The position numbers and the translations under genes were made by a program. From assembly GCF_019139535.1 (NCBI RefSeq), contig NZ_CP077073.1:4244501-4308500 (forward strand): a stretch of 64,000 bases of DNA. Direction: 5' to 3'. Numbering within the stretch: position 1 is the first letter of the stretch; every line of letters begins with the position of its first letter. This document shows, piece by piece, positions 43,318 through 51,949 of this stretch. Under the pieces are notes generated by a model, which saw only the letters and a program-made list of their open reading frames with translations, was not told the origin of the DNA and made no database searches. Source of the DNA: Pseudomonas muyukensis. Its GTDB lineage: Bacteria; Pseudomonadota; Gammaproteobacteria; Pseudomonadales; Pseudomonadaceae.

Positions 43318-44197
43318 GATCATCAACCGGCGCATCGTCACCGGCGTCGCCCTGGTCGCCTTGCTGGCCAGCGAGCGCGCCCTGGCCGCCAGCATGACGG
43401 GCATGGACCACAGCCAGATGAACCATGGCGCCATGCCGATGATGGATCACCGCCAGATGAACCACGCCACGCCCACCAGCGCGCAACCGCGCACGCCCCT
43501 GGCGAACATCACCGATGCCGACCGGCGCGCCGCGTTCCCGCCGCTGCCAGGGCACCAGGTGCATGACCGCGCGATCAACTGGGCGGTGATCGTCGACCAG
43601 CTGGAATACCAGCACTTCGAAAGCAGCGGCGCGCTGAATTGGAACGCCACCGCGTGGGTCGGCGGCGATGTCGACCGGCTGTGGCTGCGCAGCGAGGGCG
43701 AGCGCGAGCAGGGCAAGACCCACAAGGCCGAGTTGCAGGCGCTGTGGGGCCATGCCATCAGCCCCTGGTGGGAACTGGTCGGTGGCGTGCGCCAGGACTT
43801 CAAGCCCGCCAGCGGGCAGACCTGGGCCGCCTTTGGCATCCAGGGCACGCCGCTGTACGGCCTGGAGCTGGAGGCCACCGCCTACGCCGGCGAGCGCCAG
43901 CAGACCGCGCTGCGCCTGGAGGCCGGTTACGCTATGCTGCTGACCAACCGCTGGATCCTCGAGCCCACTGTTGAAATGAACCTCTTCGGGCGCAACGACG
44001 CCGGCCGCGAACAGGGCTCGGGGCTGGCTGAAAGCGAAGTGGGGCTGCGCCTGCGCTACGAGATCAGCCGTGGTTTCGCGCCCTATGTCGGGGTCAGCTT
44101 CAACCGCCTGCACGGCAACCGCGCCGACCAGGCCCGGGAAGATGGCGAGGACATCGGCCAGACCCGGCTGGTGGCCGGGGTCCGCCTGCGTTTCTGA
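43310..44197 (+). CDS. copB: copper resistance outer-membrane protein
   Basis: 295-residue CopB/PcoB beta-barrel. A signal peptide (about 1-24, ends ALAA) is followed by Met/His-rich copper-binding runs ([20 protein letters not shown]) and a beta-stranded C-terminal domain ([34 protein letters not shown]; ending VAGVRLRF). The ATG at 43310 lies inside the copA end with GAGG upstream, giving an eight-base overlap and translational coupling. It probably acts in copper handling at the outer membrane. Confidence 0.93.
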   Translation: MNEIINRRIVTGVALVALLASERALAASMTGMDHSQMNHGAMPMMDHRQMNHATPTSAQPRTPLANITDADRRAAFPPLPGHQVHDRAINWAVIVDQLEYQHFESSGALNWNATAWVGGDVDRLWLRSEGEREQGKTHKAELQALWGHAISPWWELVGGVRQDFKPASGQTWAAFGIQGTPLYGLELEATAYAGERQQTALRLEAGYAMLLTNRWILEPTVEMNLFGRNDAGREQGSGLAESEVGLRLRYEISRGFAPYVGVSFNRLHGNRADQAREDGEDIGQTRLVAGVRLRF

Positions 44198-44322
44198 CGC
44201 TTGCTGCCGGCCCTGCAGCAGCTGCCCTCCCACAGGGTCAAGCTAAATCAATAAGTTACGGTTTGTTCCATGAGAGCCGGCGCTGATCAACCCGATGTGT
44301 TTAGTTTCACAGGAGCTTCACC

Positions 44323-44751
44323 ATGCTGCGCAAACACCTGCTCACCCTCGGCCTGCTGGCCATCACCGGCCTGGCCCAGGCGGCCGAGACCATCGACGTC
44401 TACCGCGATCCCAACTGCGGCTGCTGCAAGGCATGGATCAAGCACCTGAGCGACAACGGCTTCACCGTCAACGACCATGTCGAGCCGAACATGAGCGCAG
44501 TCAAGCAGCGCCTGGGCGTGGCGCCGCGCCTGGCCTCGTGCCACACCGCAGTGATCGCCGGCAAGTTCGTCGAAGGCCATGTGCCGGCCGAGCAGGTGCG
44601 CCTGCTGGCCAAGCGCGACGACCTCAAGGGCCTTGCCGTGCCCGGCATGCCCATGGGCTCGCCGGGCATGGAAATGGGTGACCACAAGGACGCCTACCAG
44701 GTCATCGGCGTAACCCGGGATGGCCAGGACACCGTGGTCGCCAACTACTGA
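44323..44751 (+). CDS. copG: periplasmic copper protein CopG (DUF411)
   Basis: 142-residue exported protein with signal peptide (about 1-20) and DUF411 core. Four conserved cysteines (PNCGCCKAW and ASCHTA) form the reported copper-cluster site of CopG, with additional Met-rich segment GMPMGSPGMEMGD near the C-terminus. Strong ribosome site AGGAG. It is separated from copB by 125 bases but lies on the same strand and is read into yqaA by a one-base overlap (TGATG). Confidence 0.88.
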   Translation: MLRKHLLTLGLLAITGLAQAAETIDVYRDPNCGCCKAWIKHLSDNGFTVNDHVEPNMSAVKQRLGVAPRLASCHTAVIAGKFVEGHVPAEQVRLLAKRDDLKGLAVPGMPMGSPGMEMGDHKDAYQVIGVTRDGQDTVVANY

Positions 44752-45188
44752 TGCTCAGCCTCGGGGCGCTGTTCTTAAGCGCCTTTGGCGCCGCCACCCT
44801 GCTCCCCCTGCAGTCCGAGGCCGTGCTGGTCGGCCTGCTGCTGCGCGAGCCCCAGGCCTGGGCGCTGCTGTTGCTGGTGGCGACCCTGGGCAATGTGCTG
44901 GGTTCGCTGGTCAACTGGCTGTTGGGCCGGGCCATCGAGCAACTGCGCGACAAGCGCTGGTTCCCGTTCAGCGCCAGCCAGCTGCAACGCGCCCAGCAGC
45001 GCTACCAGCGCTGGGGGCAATGGTCGCTGCTGCTGAGCTGGATGCCGCTGATCGGTGATCCACTGACGCTGATCGCCGGCATCATGCGCGAGCCCTTCTG
45101 GCGCTTCCTGCTGCTGGTCACCCTGGCCAAGGGCGGGCGCTACATCGTGGTGGCGCTGGTTACCCTGGGCTGGTTTCACAGCGGGTAA
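44751..45188 (+). CDS. YqaA/DedA-like membrane protein
   Basis: 145-residue inner-membrane protein of the YqaA branch of the DedA/SNARE-associated superfamily. It shows AATLLPLQSEAVLVGLLL, GNVLGSLVNWLLGRAIE and a conserved RWGQWSLLLSWMPLIGDPLTLIAG motif, with four hydrophobic segments. The TGATG overlap with copG implies coupled translation. A link to copper is by association only; DedA relatives move undecaprenyl-phosphate or phospholipids. Confidence 0.85.
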   Translation: MLSLGALFLSAFGAATLLPLQSEAVLVGLLLREPQAWALLLLVATLGNVLGSLVNWLLGRAIEQLRDKRWFPFSASQLQRAQQRYQRWGQWSLLLSWMPLIGDPLTLIAGIMREPFWRFLLLVTLAKGGRYIVVALVTLGWFHSG

Positions 45189-45263
45189 CACCTTTGCTGC
45201 TCGGCCAGGGTCAGTGGCTGCTACAGTCGCCTTTCCCTACCTGGCCCTATTCGGAGTGCTCCC

Positions 45264-46262
45264 ATGCTGCGCGCCACCGCCCTCGCCCTCGCCTGCCTCA
45301 CCTCGGCTGGCGCCATCGCTGCCGCCCCCTCCACCTATGGCCAGCAGCTCGAAGGCTTCACCTACCCGTACCCGCTGCGCCACTTCGACTTCCAGTCCCA
45401 GGGCCAGGCGCTGCAAATGGGCTATATGGACGTACCCGCAAAGGGCAAGGCCAACGGCCACAGCGTGGTGCTGATGCATGGCAAGAACTTCTGCGCCGGC
45501 ACCTGGGAAACCACCCTCGATGCCCTGAGCCAGGCCGGCTACCGGGTGATCGCGCCGGACCAGGTCGGTTTCTGCACCTCGAGCAAGCCGGCGCACTACC
45601 AGTACAGCTTCCAGCAGCTGGCCGACAACACCCACGCCCTGCTGGCGCAACTGGGCGTGGACCGGGCCATCATCCTCGGCCACTCCACCGGCGGCATGCT
45701 CGCCACCCGCTACGCGCTGATGTATCCCCAGCAGGTGGAGCGCCTGGCCATGGTCAACCCCATCGGCCTGGAAGACTGGAAAGCCCTGGGCGTGCCGTAT
45801 CGCACCGTCGACCAGTGGTACGCCCGGGAACTCAAGCTCGATGCCGAAGGCGTGCGCAACTACGAACGCAACACCTACTACGCCGGGCGCTGGAAACCCG
45901 AGTACGAGCGCTGGGTGCAGATGCTGGTGGGGCTGAACCAGGGGCCCGGGCACAGGCTGGTGGCATGGAACTCGGCGCTGATCTACGACATGATCTTCAC
46001 CCAGCCGGTGGTCCATGAGTTCAAGGACCTGAAAATGCCGACCCTGCTGCTGATCGGCGACCAGGACAGCACGGCGATCGGCAGCGATATCGCCCCGCCC
46101 GAGATCAAGGCCCGGCTAGGCCAGTACAAGGTGCTCGGGCCGCAGGTGGCGAAGCTGATTCCCCAAGGCGAGCTGGTCAGCTTCGAAGGCCTGGGGCATG
46201 CGCCGCAAATCGAGGAGCCGGGCAAGTTCCACCAGGCATTGCTTGGCTGGTTGCAGCGCTGA
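45264..46262 (+). CDS. exported alpha/beta hydrolase
   Basis: 332-residue alpha/beta-fold hydrolase with an N-terminal signal peptide (about 1-20). The catalytic residues expected for the fold are visible: nucleophile elbow GHSTGG (Ser about 143), acid after the IGDQDS turn (about 273), and His in FEGLGHAPQIEEP (about 312). The oxyanion-hole strand reads VVLMHGKNFCAGTWETTL. Substrate unknown; similar exported hydrolases include epoxide-hydrolase-like and esterase members. GGAG precedes the ATG. Stands alone. Confidence 0.85.
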   Translation: MLRATALALACLTSAGAIAAAPSTYGQQLEGFTYPYPLRHFDFQSQGQALQMGYMDVPAKGKANGHSVVLMHGKNFCAGTWETTLDALSQAGYRVIAPDQVGFCTSSKPAHYQYSFQQLADNTHALLAQLGVDRAIILGHSTGGMLATRYALMYPQQVERLAMVNPIGLEDWKALGVPYRTVDQWYARELKLDAEGVRNYERNTYYAGRWKPEYERWVQMLVGLNQGPGHRLVAWNSALIYDMIFTQPVVHEFKDLKMPTLLLIGDQDSTAIGSDIAPPEIKARLGQYKVLGPQVAKLIPQGELVSFEGLGHAPQIEEPGKFHQALLGWLQR

Positions 46263-46298
46263 GGGTGCTTGGGCTGCCGGCGAACCGGCGGCTTGCAC

Positions 46299-46877
46299 TC
46301 AGGTCCAGATCATCGCCTCGGTCCAGCCCAGCTCGGCGAAGTCCACCGCGCGCAAATGCGCTTCCTCCTCGCAGAAGAACTCATCCAGCTGCGGCGGCTG
46401 CACCTGGGTGTCACTGAGCATCGCATGCACCTGGCCACGGTGGTGGATCTGGTGTTCGAACAGGTGCGACAACAGGCGCAGGCGCTGTTCGCGCTGCACC
46501 CGGTCGGGCCGCACGATGCTCACGTAGCGCCGCAGTTGCTCATCGCGCAAGCCCCGGCAATAGGCGATCAGCCGCTGGTCGGCCTGGGCCTGCTGGGCCT
46601 GCAGGTCGGTGCAGGTGCAAAACGGTTGCTCGGGCTGGAAGAAGCGCTCGCCGTCCGGGTCGGGGGCAGCGCCGCGCTGCTCGCACTCCAGGGCGTCAAG
46701 GTAGAACCAGTCCACCGTCAGCAGGTGGTTGAGGGTGGCCTTGATCGACGGGAAGAAGCTGCAACGCGGGGCGACGAACTCGTCCTGGGTCAGTTGCAGG
46801 CAAGCCTTGTACAAGCGGTGGTTGGCCCAGCCATTGTTGTAGGCCTGGGTCAGCAGGTGATGCGACAGCGGCTCCAT
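46299..46877 (-). CDS. DinB-family protein
   Basis: 192-residue four-helix-bundle protein of the DinB/YfiT-like metalloenzyme superfamily. The metal ligands are probably the His in KATLNHLLTVDWFYLDAL (about 48) and in HLFEHQIHHRGQVHAML (about 140-147). Relatives are thiol transferases and detoxifying S-transferases, with no function assigned here. ATG 46877 has GGAG upstream. It follows zapE by 11 bases, so the two are probably cotranscribed. Confidence 0.82.
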   Translation of the reverse strand: MEPLSHHLLTQAYNNGWANHRLYKACLQLTQDEFVAPRCSFFPSIKATLNHLLTVDWFYLDALECEQRGAAPDPDGERFFQPEQPFCTCTDLQAQQAQADQRLIAYCRGLRDEQLRRYVSIVRPDRVQREQRLRLLSHLFEHQIHHRGQVHAMLSDTQVQPPQLDEFFCEEEAHLRAVDFAELGWTEAMIWT

Positions 46878-46888
46878 GGTCGGCTCCT

Positions 46889-47980
46889 TCAGGCGAAGCG
46901 TTGCAGTTGCATCTCCCGTAGCCGGCTGAGGGTGCGCTGGTACGGGAACGCCAGATACCCTTGAGTGTAGAGCGCTTCCAGGGGCACCTCGGCTTCCAGG
47001 TACAAGGCCACGCGCCGGTCGTAGCATTCATCGACCAGGGCGATGAAGCGGCGCACGCTGTCGTCCCTGGGCGCCAGGGTCGGCAGCTCGCGGTCGCCGG
47101 CCAGCACCCGCGCGGCGCCGTCCTCGGTGCCGCGGGCGATGCGACCGGCCCGTTGCTCGCCGCCCAGTTGCGGGATACCGCCCAGCAGGATCGCCGGGAA
47201 GCGGTCGCACAGGGCCATGAAGTCCATGGCCGCCAGCGGTTGCTCGCACAGGTCGCGGTACCGGCACCAGAGCGCCTGGCTACTGTGGCGCACCACGCGC
47301 ACTTGCCGGGACCCGAGTTGCAGGGGTTGCTCGCTGCCTGGGTCAGTGGGGCTCAGTTGCTGGAACACACCGGCCAGTGCATCGGGCTGCGCGACCCAGT
47401 AACGCTGCTGCGCGGCCCCCGGGTGCAGCCGGTGATCCTGTTCGCCGGCCACCGCCTGCACGCCCATGTGCCGCTCGATGGCGGCGATGGCCGGCAGAAA
47501 ACGCTCGCGGTTGAAGCCGTCGCGATACAGCTGGTTGGGGGGCTGGTTGGAGGTGGCAACCACCACCACCCCCTGGTCGAACAGTTCCTGGAACAGGCGC
47601 CCGAGGATGATCGCATCGCCAATGTCGCTGACGAACAACTCGTCGAAGCACAGCACGCGGATCTCGCCGGCAAGTGCTCGGGCCAGGGCCTGGAGCGGGT
47701 CGGCGGTGCCACCCAGCTGGAACAGGCGGCGGTGAACCCAGGCCATGAAATGGTGGAAGTGCTGGCGCCGGGACGGCACGGGCAGGCAACGGTGGAACAG
47801 GTCCATCAGCCAGGTCTTGCCACGCCCCACCGGGCCCCAAAGGTACAGGCCCTGGGTTGGCTTACCCTGGCACAGGGCATCGAAACAGGCTTGCAACGCA
47901 GCGACGGCCGCCGCCTGGGCGGGGTCGGTGACGAAGCCACGCTCGCCGAGGGCCTGATGGTAGAGAGATTCGGGAGTCAT
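46889..47980 (-). CDS. zapE: ZapE/AFG1-like ATPase
   Basis: 363-residue AAA-type ATPase of the ZapE/AFG1 family. Walker A GPVGRGKTWLMD (about 58), Walker B RVLCFDELFVSDIGDA (about 110), sensor segment VVVVATSNQPPNQLYRDGFNRERFLP (about 140-165) and C-terminal arginine-rich tail (FPYQRTLSRLREM). ZapE stimulates or displaces FtsZ at the constricting ring. Pseudomonads often carry two paralogues, and this may be the divergent one. Start 47980 (MTPESL) is likely; ATG 47989 is also in frame, and neither has a strong ribosome site. Confidence 0.85.
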   Translation of the reverse strand: MTPESLYHQALGERGFVTDPAQAAAVAALQACFDALCQGKPTQGLYLWGPVGRGKTWLMDLFHRCLPVPSRRQHFHHFMAWVHRRLFQLGGTADPLQALARALAGEIRVLCFDELFVSDIGDAIILGRLFQELFDQGVVVVATSNQPPNQLYRDGFNRERFLPAIAAIERHMGVQAVAGEQDHRLHPGAAQQRYWVAQPDALAGVFQQLSPTDPGSEQPLQLGSRQVRVVRHSSQALWCRYRDLCEQPLAAMDFMALCDRFPAILLGGIPQLGGEQRAGRIARGTEDGAARVLAGDRELPTLAPRDDSVRRFIALVDECYDRRVALYLEAEVPLEALYTQGYLAFPYQRTLSRLREMQLQRFA

Positions 47981-48034
47981 GCCGTGCATGGTACGCCATC
48001 CCGGCCTCAAGCCGCGCCCCCGCGCACTGCAGGC

Positions 48035-48053
48035 GCCAGCCTTGCTGGCGAAC
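48035..48053. repeat. solitary REP half-element
   Basis: GCCAGCCTTGCTGGCGAAC, identical to the inverted hairpin of the 22-kb array, lies singly in the gap between zapE and the sugar-dehydrogenase gene. Confidence 0.6.
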
Positions 48054-48086
48054 CCGGCAACCCCGGCGCCTCGGGTTACGCCCCCA

Positions 48087-49235
48087 TCAACCCTGTTTCA
48101 AGCCGACCTTCAACAACATCCCATCCTTGTCATCGGTCAGCACATACAGGTAGCCGTCCGGCCCCACCCGCACATCGCGGATCCGCGCTTTCAGCTCACC
48201 CAGCAGGCGCTCTTCATGCACCACCTTGTCGCCTTCGAGCTGCAGGCGGATCAGCTCCTGGGTGGCCAGGGCGCCGATGAACAAGTTGTGGTCCCAGGCC
48301 TTGAAGGTCGGGCTGTCGTAGAACGCCATGCCACTGATGCCCGGCGATTTTTCCCACACATGGTGCGGGTCGACCATACCCGGGACATGCTTGCCCTTGG
48401 CCTCGGGGATCGGCAGCAACGAGTAGTTGATGCCATGGGTGGCGATCGGCCAACCGTAGTTCTTGCCCGGTGCCGGGATGTTGATCTCGTCGCCGCCACG
48501 CGGGCCGTGCTCATGGGTCCACAGCTTGCCGGTCCAGGGGTTGAGCGCCGCGCCCTGCTGGTTGCGATGACCGAACGACCAGATCTCGGGGCGCACCTGG
48601 TCGCGGCCGACGAAGGGATTGTCCTTGGGCACTTCGCCATCGGGCAGGATCCGCACGATCTTGCCCTGCAGCTTGTCCAGGTCCTGGGCGGTGGCGCGCT
48701 GATTGTTCTCGCCCAGGGCGATGAACAGGTAACCCTCGCGGTCGAACACCAGGCGCGAGCCGAAATGGTTACCCTCGGAAAGCTTGGGCAACTGGCGGAA
48801 GATCACCGTGAAGTTCTCCAGCCGTGCCTGGTCCTGGGACAGTTGCCCCCGGCCCACGGCAGTGCCGGCCTTGCCATCCTCGCCCGCCTCGGCGAACGAC
48901 AGGTACACCGTGCGGTCCTGGGCGAACGCCGGCGACAGCACCACATCGAGCAGGCCGCCCTGCCCTTGGGCCCAGACCTTGGGCACGCCGGACAGCGGCG
49001 GGCCGACCTTGCCCTCGGCGCTGACGATGCGCAGGTTGCCTGGGCGCTCGGTCACCAGGATGGAATTGCCATCCGGCAGGAACGCCAGGGCCCAAGGGTT
49101 GCGCAGGCCATTGGCGAGGGTGCTGACACTCAGCTGGCCCTCCTCGCTGGGCAAGGTCTGCTCGGGGGCGGCCTGGGCCAGCAGTGGCAAGAGGCTGGCG
49201 GCGGCCAGGGTGATCAACCAAGTGCGTGGCGTCAT
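48087..49235 (-). CDS. PQQ-type aldose/soluble glucose dehydrogenase-like protein
   Basis: 382-residue periplasmic six-bladed beta-propeller of the YliI/Asd, soluble glucose dehydrogenase type. Signal peptide (about 1-22), then LRNPWALAFLPDG, VGRGQLSQDQ, GNHFGSRLVFDREGYLFIALGENNQ, HRNQQGAALNPWTGKLWTHEHGPRGGDEINI and the C-terminal VRVGPDGYLYVLTDDKDG. In the E. coli homologue PQQ binding has been seen. The enzyme would oxidise aldoses and pass electrons to the periplasmic chain; the true substrate is unproven. GAAGGACC precedes the ATG. Confidence 0.88.
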   Translation of the reverse strand: MTPRTWLITLAAASLLPLLAQAAPEQTLPSEEGQLSVSTLANGLRNPWALAFLPDGNSILVTERPGNLRIVSAEGKVGPPLSGVPKVWAQGQGGLLDVVLSPAFAQDRTVYLSFAEAGEDGKAGTAVGRGQLSQDQARLENFTVIFRQLPKLSEGNHFGSRLVFDREGYLFIALGENNQRATAQDLDKLQGKIVRILPDGEVPKDNPFVGRDQVRPEIWSFGHRNQQGAALNPWTGKLWTHEHGPRGGDEINIPAPGKNYGWPIATHGINYSLLPIPEAKGKHVPGMVDPHHVWEKSPGISGMAFYDSPTFKAWDHNLFIGALATQELIRLQLEGDKVVHEERLLGELKARIRDVRVGPDGYLYVLTDDKDGMLLKVGLKQG

Positions 49236-49256
49236 GCTCGGGTCCTTCGCAGGGGC

Positions 49257-49577
49257 TCACGGCACGCGTTGCGAGTCGCGCGGTGGCCGGGTGGGTTCCA
49301 GGTTCGGGGGCTGTTGCTCGCGGCGCAGGTTATCGCCGTTGCCGATACCGCGGTTGTCCAGGGTCGGTGGCCGCGGGTTGGGCTGGGTGGACGGGCCGCG
49401 CACGGGCGGTGCAGCCGGCACGCTGCCCTGGCGGCTGTTGGGGTTGGCCCGCATGATCGGGCTGTTGTAGGGGTTGTTGCTGTCGTTGGCGGCCAATGGC
49501 GGCAACGGCAACGGCGCAGCCTGGAGCGGCAGGGCCAGCAACAGGCCGAGGGCCAGGGTTGCCAATGTGGGGTTCAT
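49257..49577 (-). CDS. small proline-rich secreted protein
   Basis: 106-residue protein with a clear signal peptide (about 1-20, ends LQAA) and a Pro/Asn/Arg-rich, probably disordered mature part (PPLAANDSNNPYNSPIMRAN...). GGAGGTG gives a strong ribosome site. It lies 21 bases upstream of the sugar-dehydrogenase gene on the same strand and may be its cotranscribed partner. No family recognised. Confidence 0.7.
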   Translation of the reverse strand: MNPTLATLALGLLLALPLQAAPLPLPPLAANDSNNPYNSPIMRANPNSRQGSVPAAPPVRGPSTQPNPRPPTLDNRGIGNGDNLRREQQPPNLEPTRPPRDSQRVP

Positions 49578-49705
49578 GCTTCACCTCCGGTACGAAAAGG
49601 CGCGCTCCAAGGTTGGATAGCCTAAGGCGCGCAGGGTTCGACGCAAAAGTGGCAATCCGCGTGGAGATGATTCCTGATGTTTCAGTATGGCCCCTCGGAG
49701 TGCTT

Positions 49706-49769
49706 GTGGGCGCAGGTTTGCCCCGCGATGCCCCAGGCCCAACCGGGCCTTGTCGCGGGGCAAGCCTAC
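49706..49769. repeat. REP-like hairpin (TTGCCCCGCGA type)
   Basis: A left arm ending TTGCCCCGCGA (49718-49728) and a right arm TCGCGGGGCAA (49753-49763), plus flanking near-matches, form a long imperfect stem. It lies immediately downstream of the agmatinase gene and could end its transcript. A different REP family from the others in the window. Confidence 0.65.
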
Positions 49770-49772
49770 GTC

Positions 49773-50747
49773 TCAGCCTTGCGCCAGGTGCTTGTCGACC
49801 TTGTGCCGGGCGGCATACAGGCACAGCATCTCCATCGCCAAGGTCGCCCCGGCCAGCGCGGTGATATCGGCATGGTCGTAGGCCGGCGCCACCTCCACCA
49901 GGTCCATGCCCACCAGGTTGATCCCACGCAGGCCGCCGAGGATCTCCAGCGCCTGCAGCGTGCTCAGCCCGCCGCACACCGGCGTGCCGGTGCCTGGAGC
50001 GAAGGCCGGGTCGAGGCAGTCGATATCGAAGGTCAGGTACACCGGCCTGTCCCCCACCCGCGCGCGGATCGCCGCGACGATCGCCTCGGTGCCCTGGCGG
50101 TGCACCTGGCGCGCATCGAGGATGGCGAAGCCCTGGCTGTCGTCGTTGGTGGTGCGCAGGCCGATCTGCACCGAGCGCGCCGGGTCCACCAAGCCTTCGC
50201 GCGCGGCATGCCAGAACATGGTGCCGTGGTCGATGCGCTGGCCCTCCTCGTCCGGCCAAGTATCGCTGTGGGCGTCGAAGTGGATCAGCGCCAGCGGGCC
50301 ATGGCGCCGGGCGTGGGCCTTGAGCAGCGGGTAGCTGATGAAGTGGTCGCCACCGAGGGTGAGCATGGCGCAGCCGGCCTCGAGGATGCGCTCGGCATGG
50401 GCCTCGATGCTGGCCGGGACCGACGCCGGGGTGCCGCTGTCGAAGGCGCAGTCACCGTAATCGATCACCGCCAGCTGGTCGAATGGGTCGAATGCCCACG
50501 GCCAGTGGCGGGCCCAGGCCTGTTGCACCGAGGCGGCGCGGATCGCCCGAGGCCCGAAGCGCGCGCCCGGGCGGTTGCTGGTGGCGGTGTCGAACGGCAC
50601 GCCGCTGACCACCACGTCGACAGCGCGCAGGTCGCGGCTGTAGCGGCGCCGGGAAAAACTGGTGATGCCGGCATAGGTACTCTCGGCGGCGGTGCCGTAG
50701 AGGCTGTCACGGGTGATGGCCTGGTCGTTGTTTTGGGCGAGGTCCAC
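49773..50747 (-). CDS. speB: agmatinase (ureohydrolase)
   Basis: 324-residue Mn-dependent ureohydrolase that converts agmatine to putrescine and urea. All metal-ligand motifs are present: GGDHF (about 142), HFDAHSDTW (about 160-168) and FDIDCLDPAFAPGTGTP (about 243). Sequence agrees closely with E. coli SpeB along its length (DWxITGVPFD-, HGTMFW-, LVGMDLVEVAPAYD-like segments). GTG start at 50747, supported by AGGAG upstream. It sits 16 bases after the binding-protein gene and is presumably cotranscribed. A guanidino-acid hydrolase (GbuA/GpuA type) cannot be wholly excluded. Confidence 0.88.
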   Translation of the reverse strand: MDLAQNNDQAITRDSLYGTAAESTYAGITSFSRRRYSRDLRAVDVVVSGVPFDTATSNRPGARFGPRAIRAASVQQAWARHWPWAFDPFDQLAVIDYGDCAFDSGTPASVPASIEAHAERILEAGCAMLTLGGDHFISYPLLKAHARRHGPLALIHFDAHSDTWPDEEGQRIDHGTMFWHAAREGLVDPARSVQIGLRTTNDDSQGFAILDARQVHRQGTEAIVAAIRARVGDRPVYLTFDIDCLDPAFAPGTGTPVCGGLSTLQALEILGGLRGINLVGMDLVEVAPAYDHADITALAGATLAMEMLCLYAARHKVDKHLAQG

Positions 50748-50766
50748 GGTTGCGCTCCTGGGGTGG

Positions 50767-51846
50767 TCATTGGCGGCTGCGGAAGGTGGTCCACAGGCGG
50801 TTGCGCTGGCGCAGGTCGGCCAGCGCCATGCTGCGGTCGGCGAACAGGCGCTGGCGCACCGTGGCCGGGGGGTAGATGTCCGGGTCGTTGCGGATGGCCT
50901 CGTCCACCAGCGGCGTGGCCGCCTGGTTGGCATTGGCGAAGAACAGCGTGTTGGTCAGTGCCGCCACCGATTCGGGGCGCAGCATGAAGGCGATGAAGGC
51001 CCGGGCAGCCTCGGGGTGCGGGGCGTCCTTGGGGATCACCAGGTTGTCCTGCCAGACCAGGGTGCCTTCGCGGGGAATGCGGTAGATCAGCGCGAACGGC
51101 TTGCCGGCGCGCCGCGCCTGGTCGGCGGCCATGGCGGCGTCGCCGTTGTAGGTCAACGCCAGGCACACGCTGCCATTGGCCAGGTCGTTGATCTGCCGGC
51201 CGTTGGCCACGTAGCTGATCGACGGTTGCAGTTGCAGCAGCAGTTGCTGCGCCGCATCCAGGTCGGCCTTGCTCTGGCTGTACGGGTCCTTGCCCAGGTA
51301 GTTCAGGGCCACGCCGATCACCTCCTGGGGCGAGTCGGGCATGGCGATGCCGCAGTCCTTCAGACGCCCGGCGTATTCGGGCTTGAACAACAGGTCGAGG
51401 CTGTCCAGCGGCACCTCGCCCAGGCGCTGGCGCACCGCCTCGACGTTCACCCCCAGGCCCAGGGTGCCCCAGGTGTAGGGCACGGCATGGCGATTGCCCG
51501 GGTCGGCCTCGGCCAGCTTGGCCAGCAGGTCGGGGTCGAGGTTGGCATAGCCTGCCATCGCCTGCGCCTGCAGCGGCTGCAAGGCGCCGGCCTTGAGCGC
51601 GCGGGCCAGCACCGTGGCCGAGGGCACCACCACGTCGTAGCCGCTGCCGCCGGTCAGCAGCTTGGTTTCCAGCACCTCGGTGGTGTCGAAGGTGTCGTAG
51701 CGGACCTTGTAGCCGGTTTCCTGCTCGAAGCGCTCGAGGGTCTGCGGGGCGACATAGTCGGCCCAGCTGTACAGGTTGACGACTTTGTCCTCGGCCTGCA
51801 GCGGCAGGGCGATCAGCAGTGACAGCAGGCACAACGTTCGACGCAT
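50767..51846 (-). CDS. periplasmic polyamine-binding protein (PotF/SpuD-like)
   Basis: 359-residue spermidine/putrescine-type substrate-binding protein. Signal peptide (about 1-18), then VNLYSWADYVAPQTLERFEQETGYKVRYDTFDT with typical downstream NYLGKDPYSQSKADLDAAQQLLLQLQP and LNYNGDAAMAADQARRAGKPF. GAGGTGCC is the ribosome site at 51846. Cotranscribed with agmatinase, so its ligand is probably agmatine or putrescine. No permease or ATPase gene adjoins it, so it must work with transporter parts encoded elsewhere. Confidence 0.9.
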   Translation of the reverse strand: MRRTLCLLSLLIALPLQAEDKVVNLYSWADYVAPQTLERFEQETGYKVRYDTFDTTEVLETKLLTGGSGYDVVVPSATVLARALKAGALQPLQAQAMAGYANLDPDLLAKLAEADPGNRHAVPYTWGTLGLGVNVEAVRQRLGEVPLDSLDLLFKPEYAGRLKDCGIAMPDSPQEVIGVALNYLGKDPYSQSKADLDAAQQLLLQLQPSISYVANGRQINDLANGSVCLALTYNGDAAMAADQARRAGKPFALIYRIPREGTLVWQDNLVIPKDAPHPEAARAFIAFMLRPESVAALTNTLFFANANQAATPLVDEAIRNDPDIYPPATVRQRLFADRSMALADLRQRNRLWTTFRSRQ

Positions 51847-51900
51847 GGCGGGCACCTCGGCTTGGGGGGTGGATGCCGCCAGCATGCCGGCCGGGTTACA

Positions 51901-51923
51901 TTGCAAAAATGGCAACTTTGCAA
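51901..51923. promoter_or_regulatory. LysR-type palindromic operator between binding-protein and regulator genes
   Basis: TTGCAAA-N9-TTTGCAA (51901-51923) is a perfect seven-base inverted repeat that contains the T-N11-A core. It lies 55 bases from the binding-protein start and 27 bases from the divergent LysR start, the classic position for a shared LysR site. Confidence 0.7.
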
Positions 51924-51949
51924 AGCTGACATTCATCGGGAGCAATGTG

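Noticed and set aside
40129..43434. 1101-residue minus-strand frame over trhP and copA
   Set aside because: Covers two genes with clear catalytic motifs on the plus strand; an artefact of high GC.
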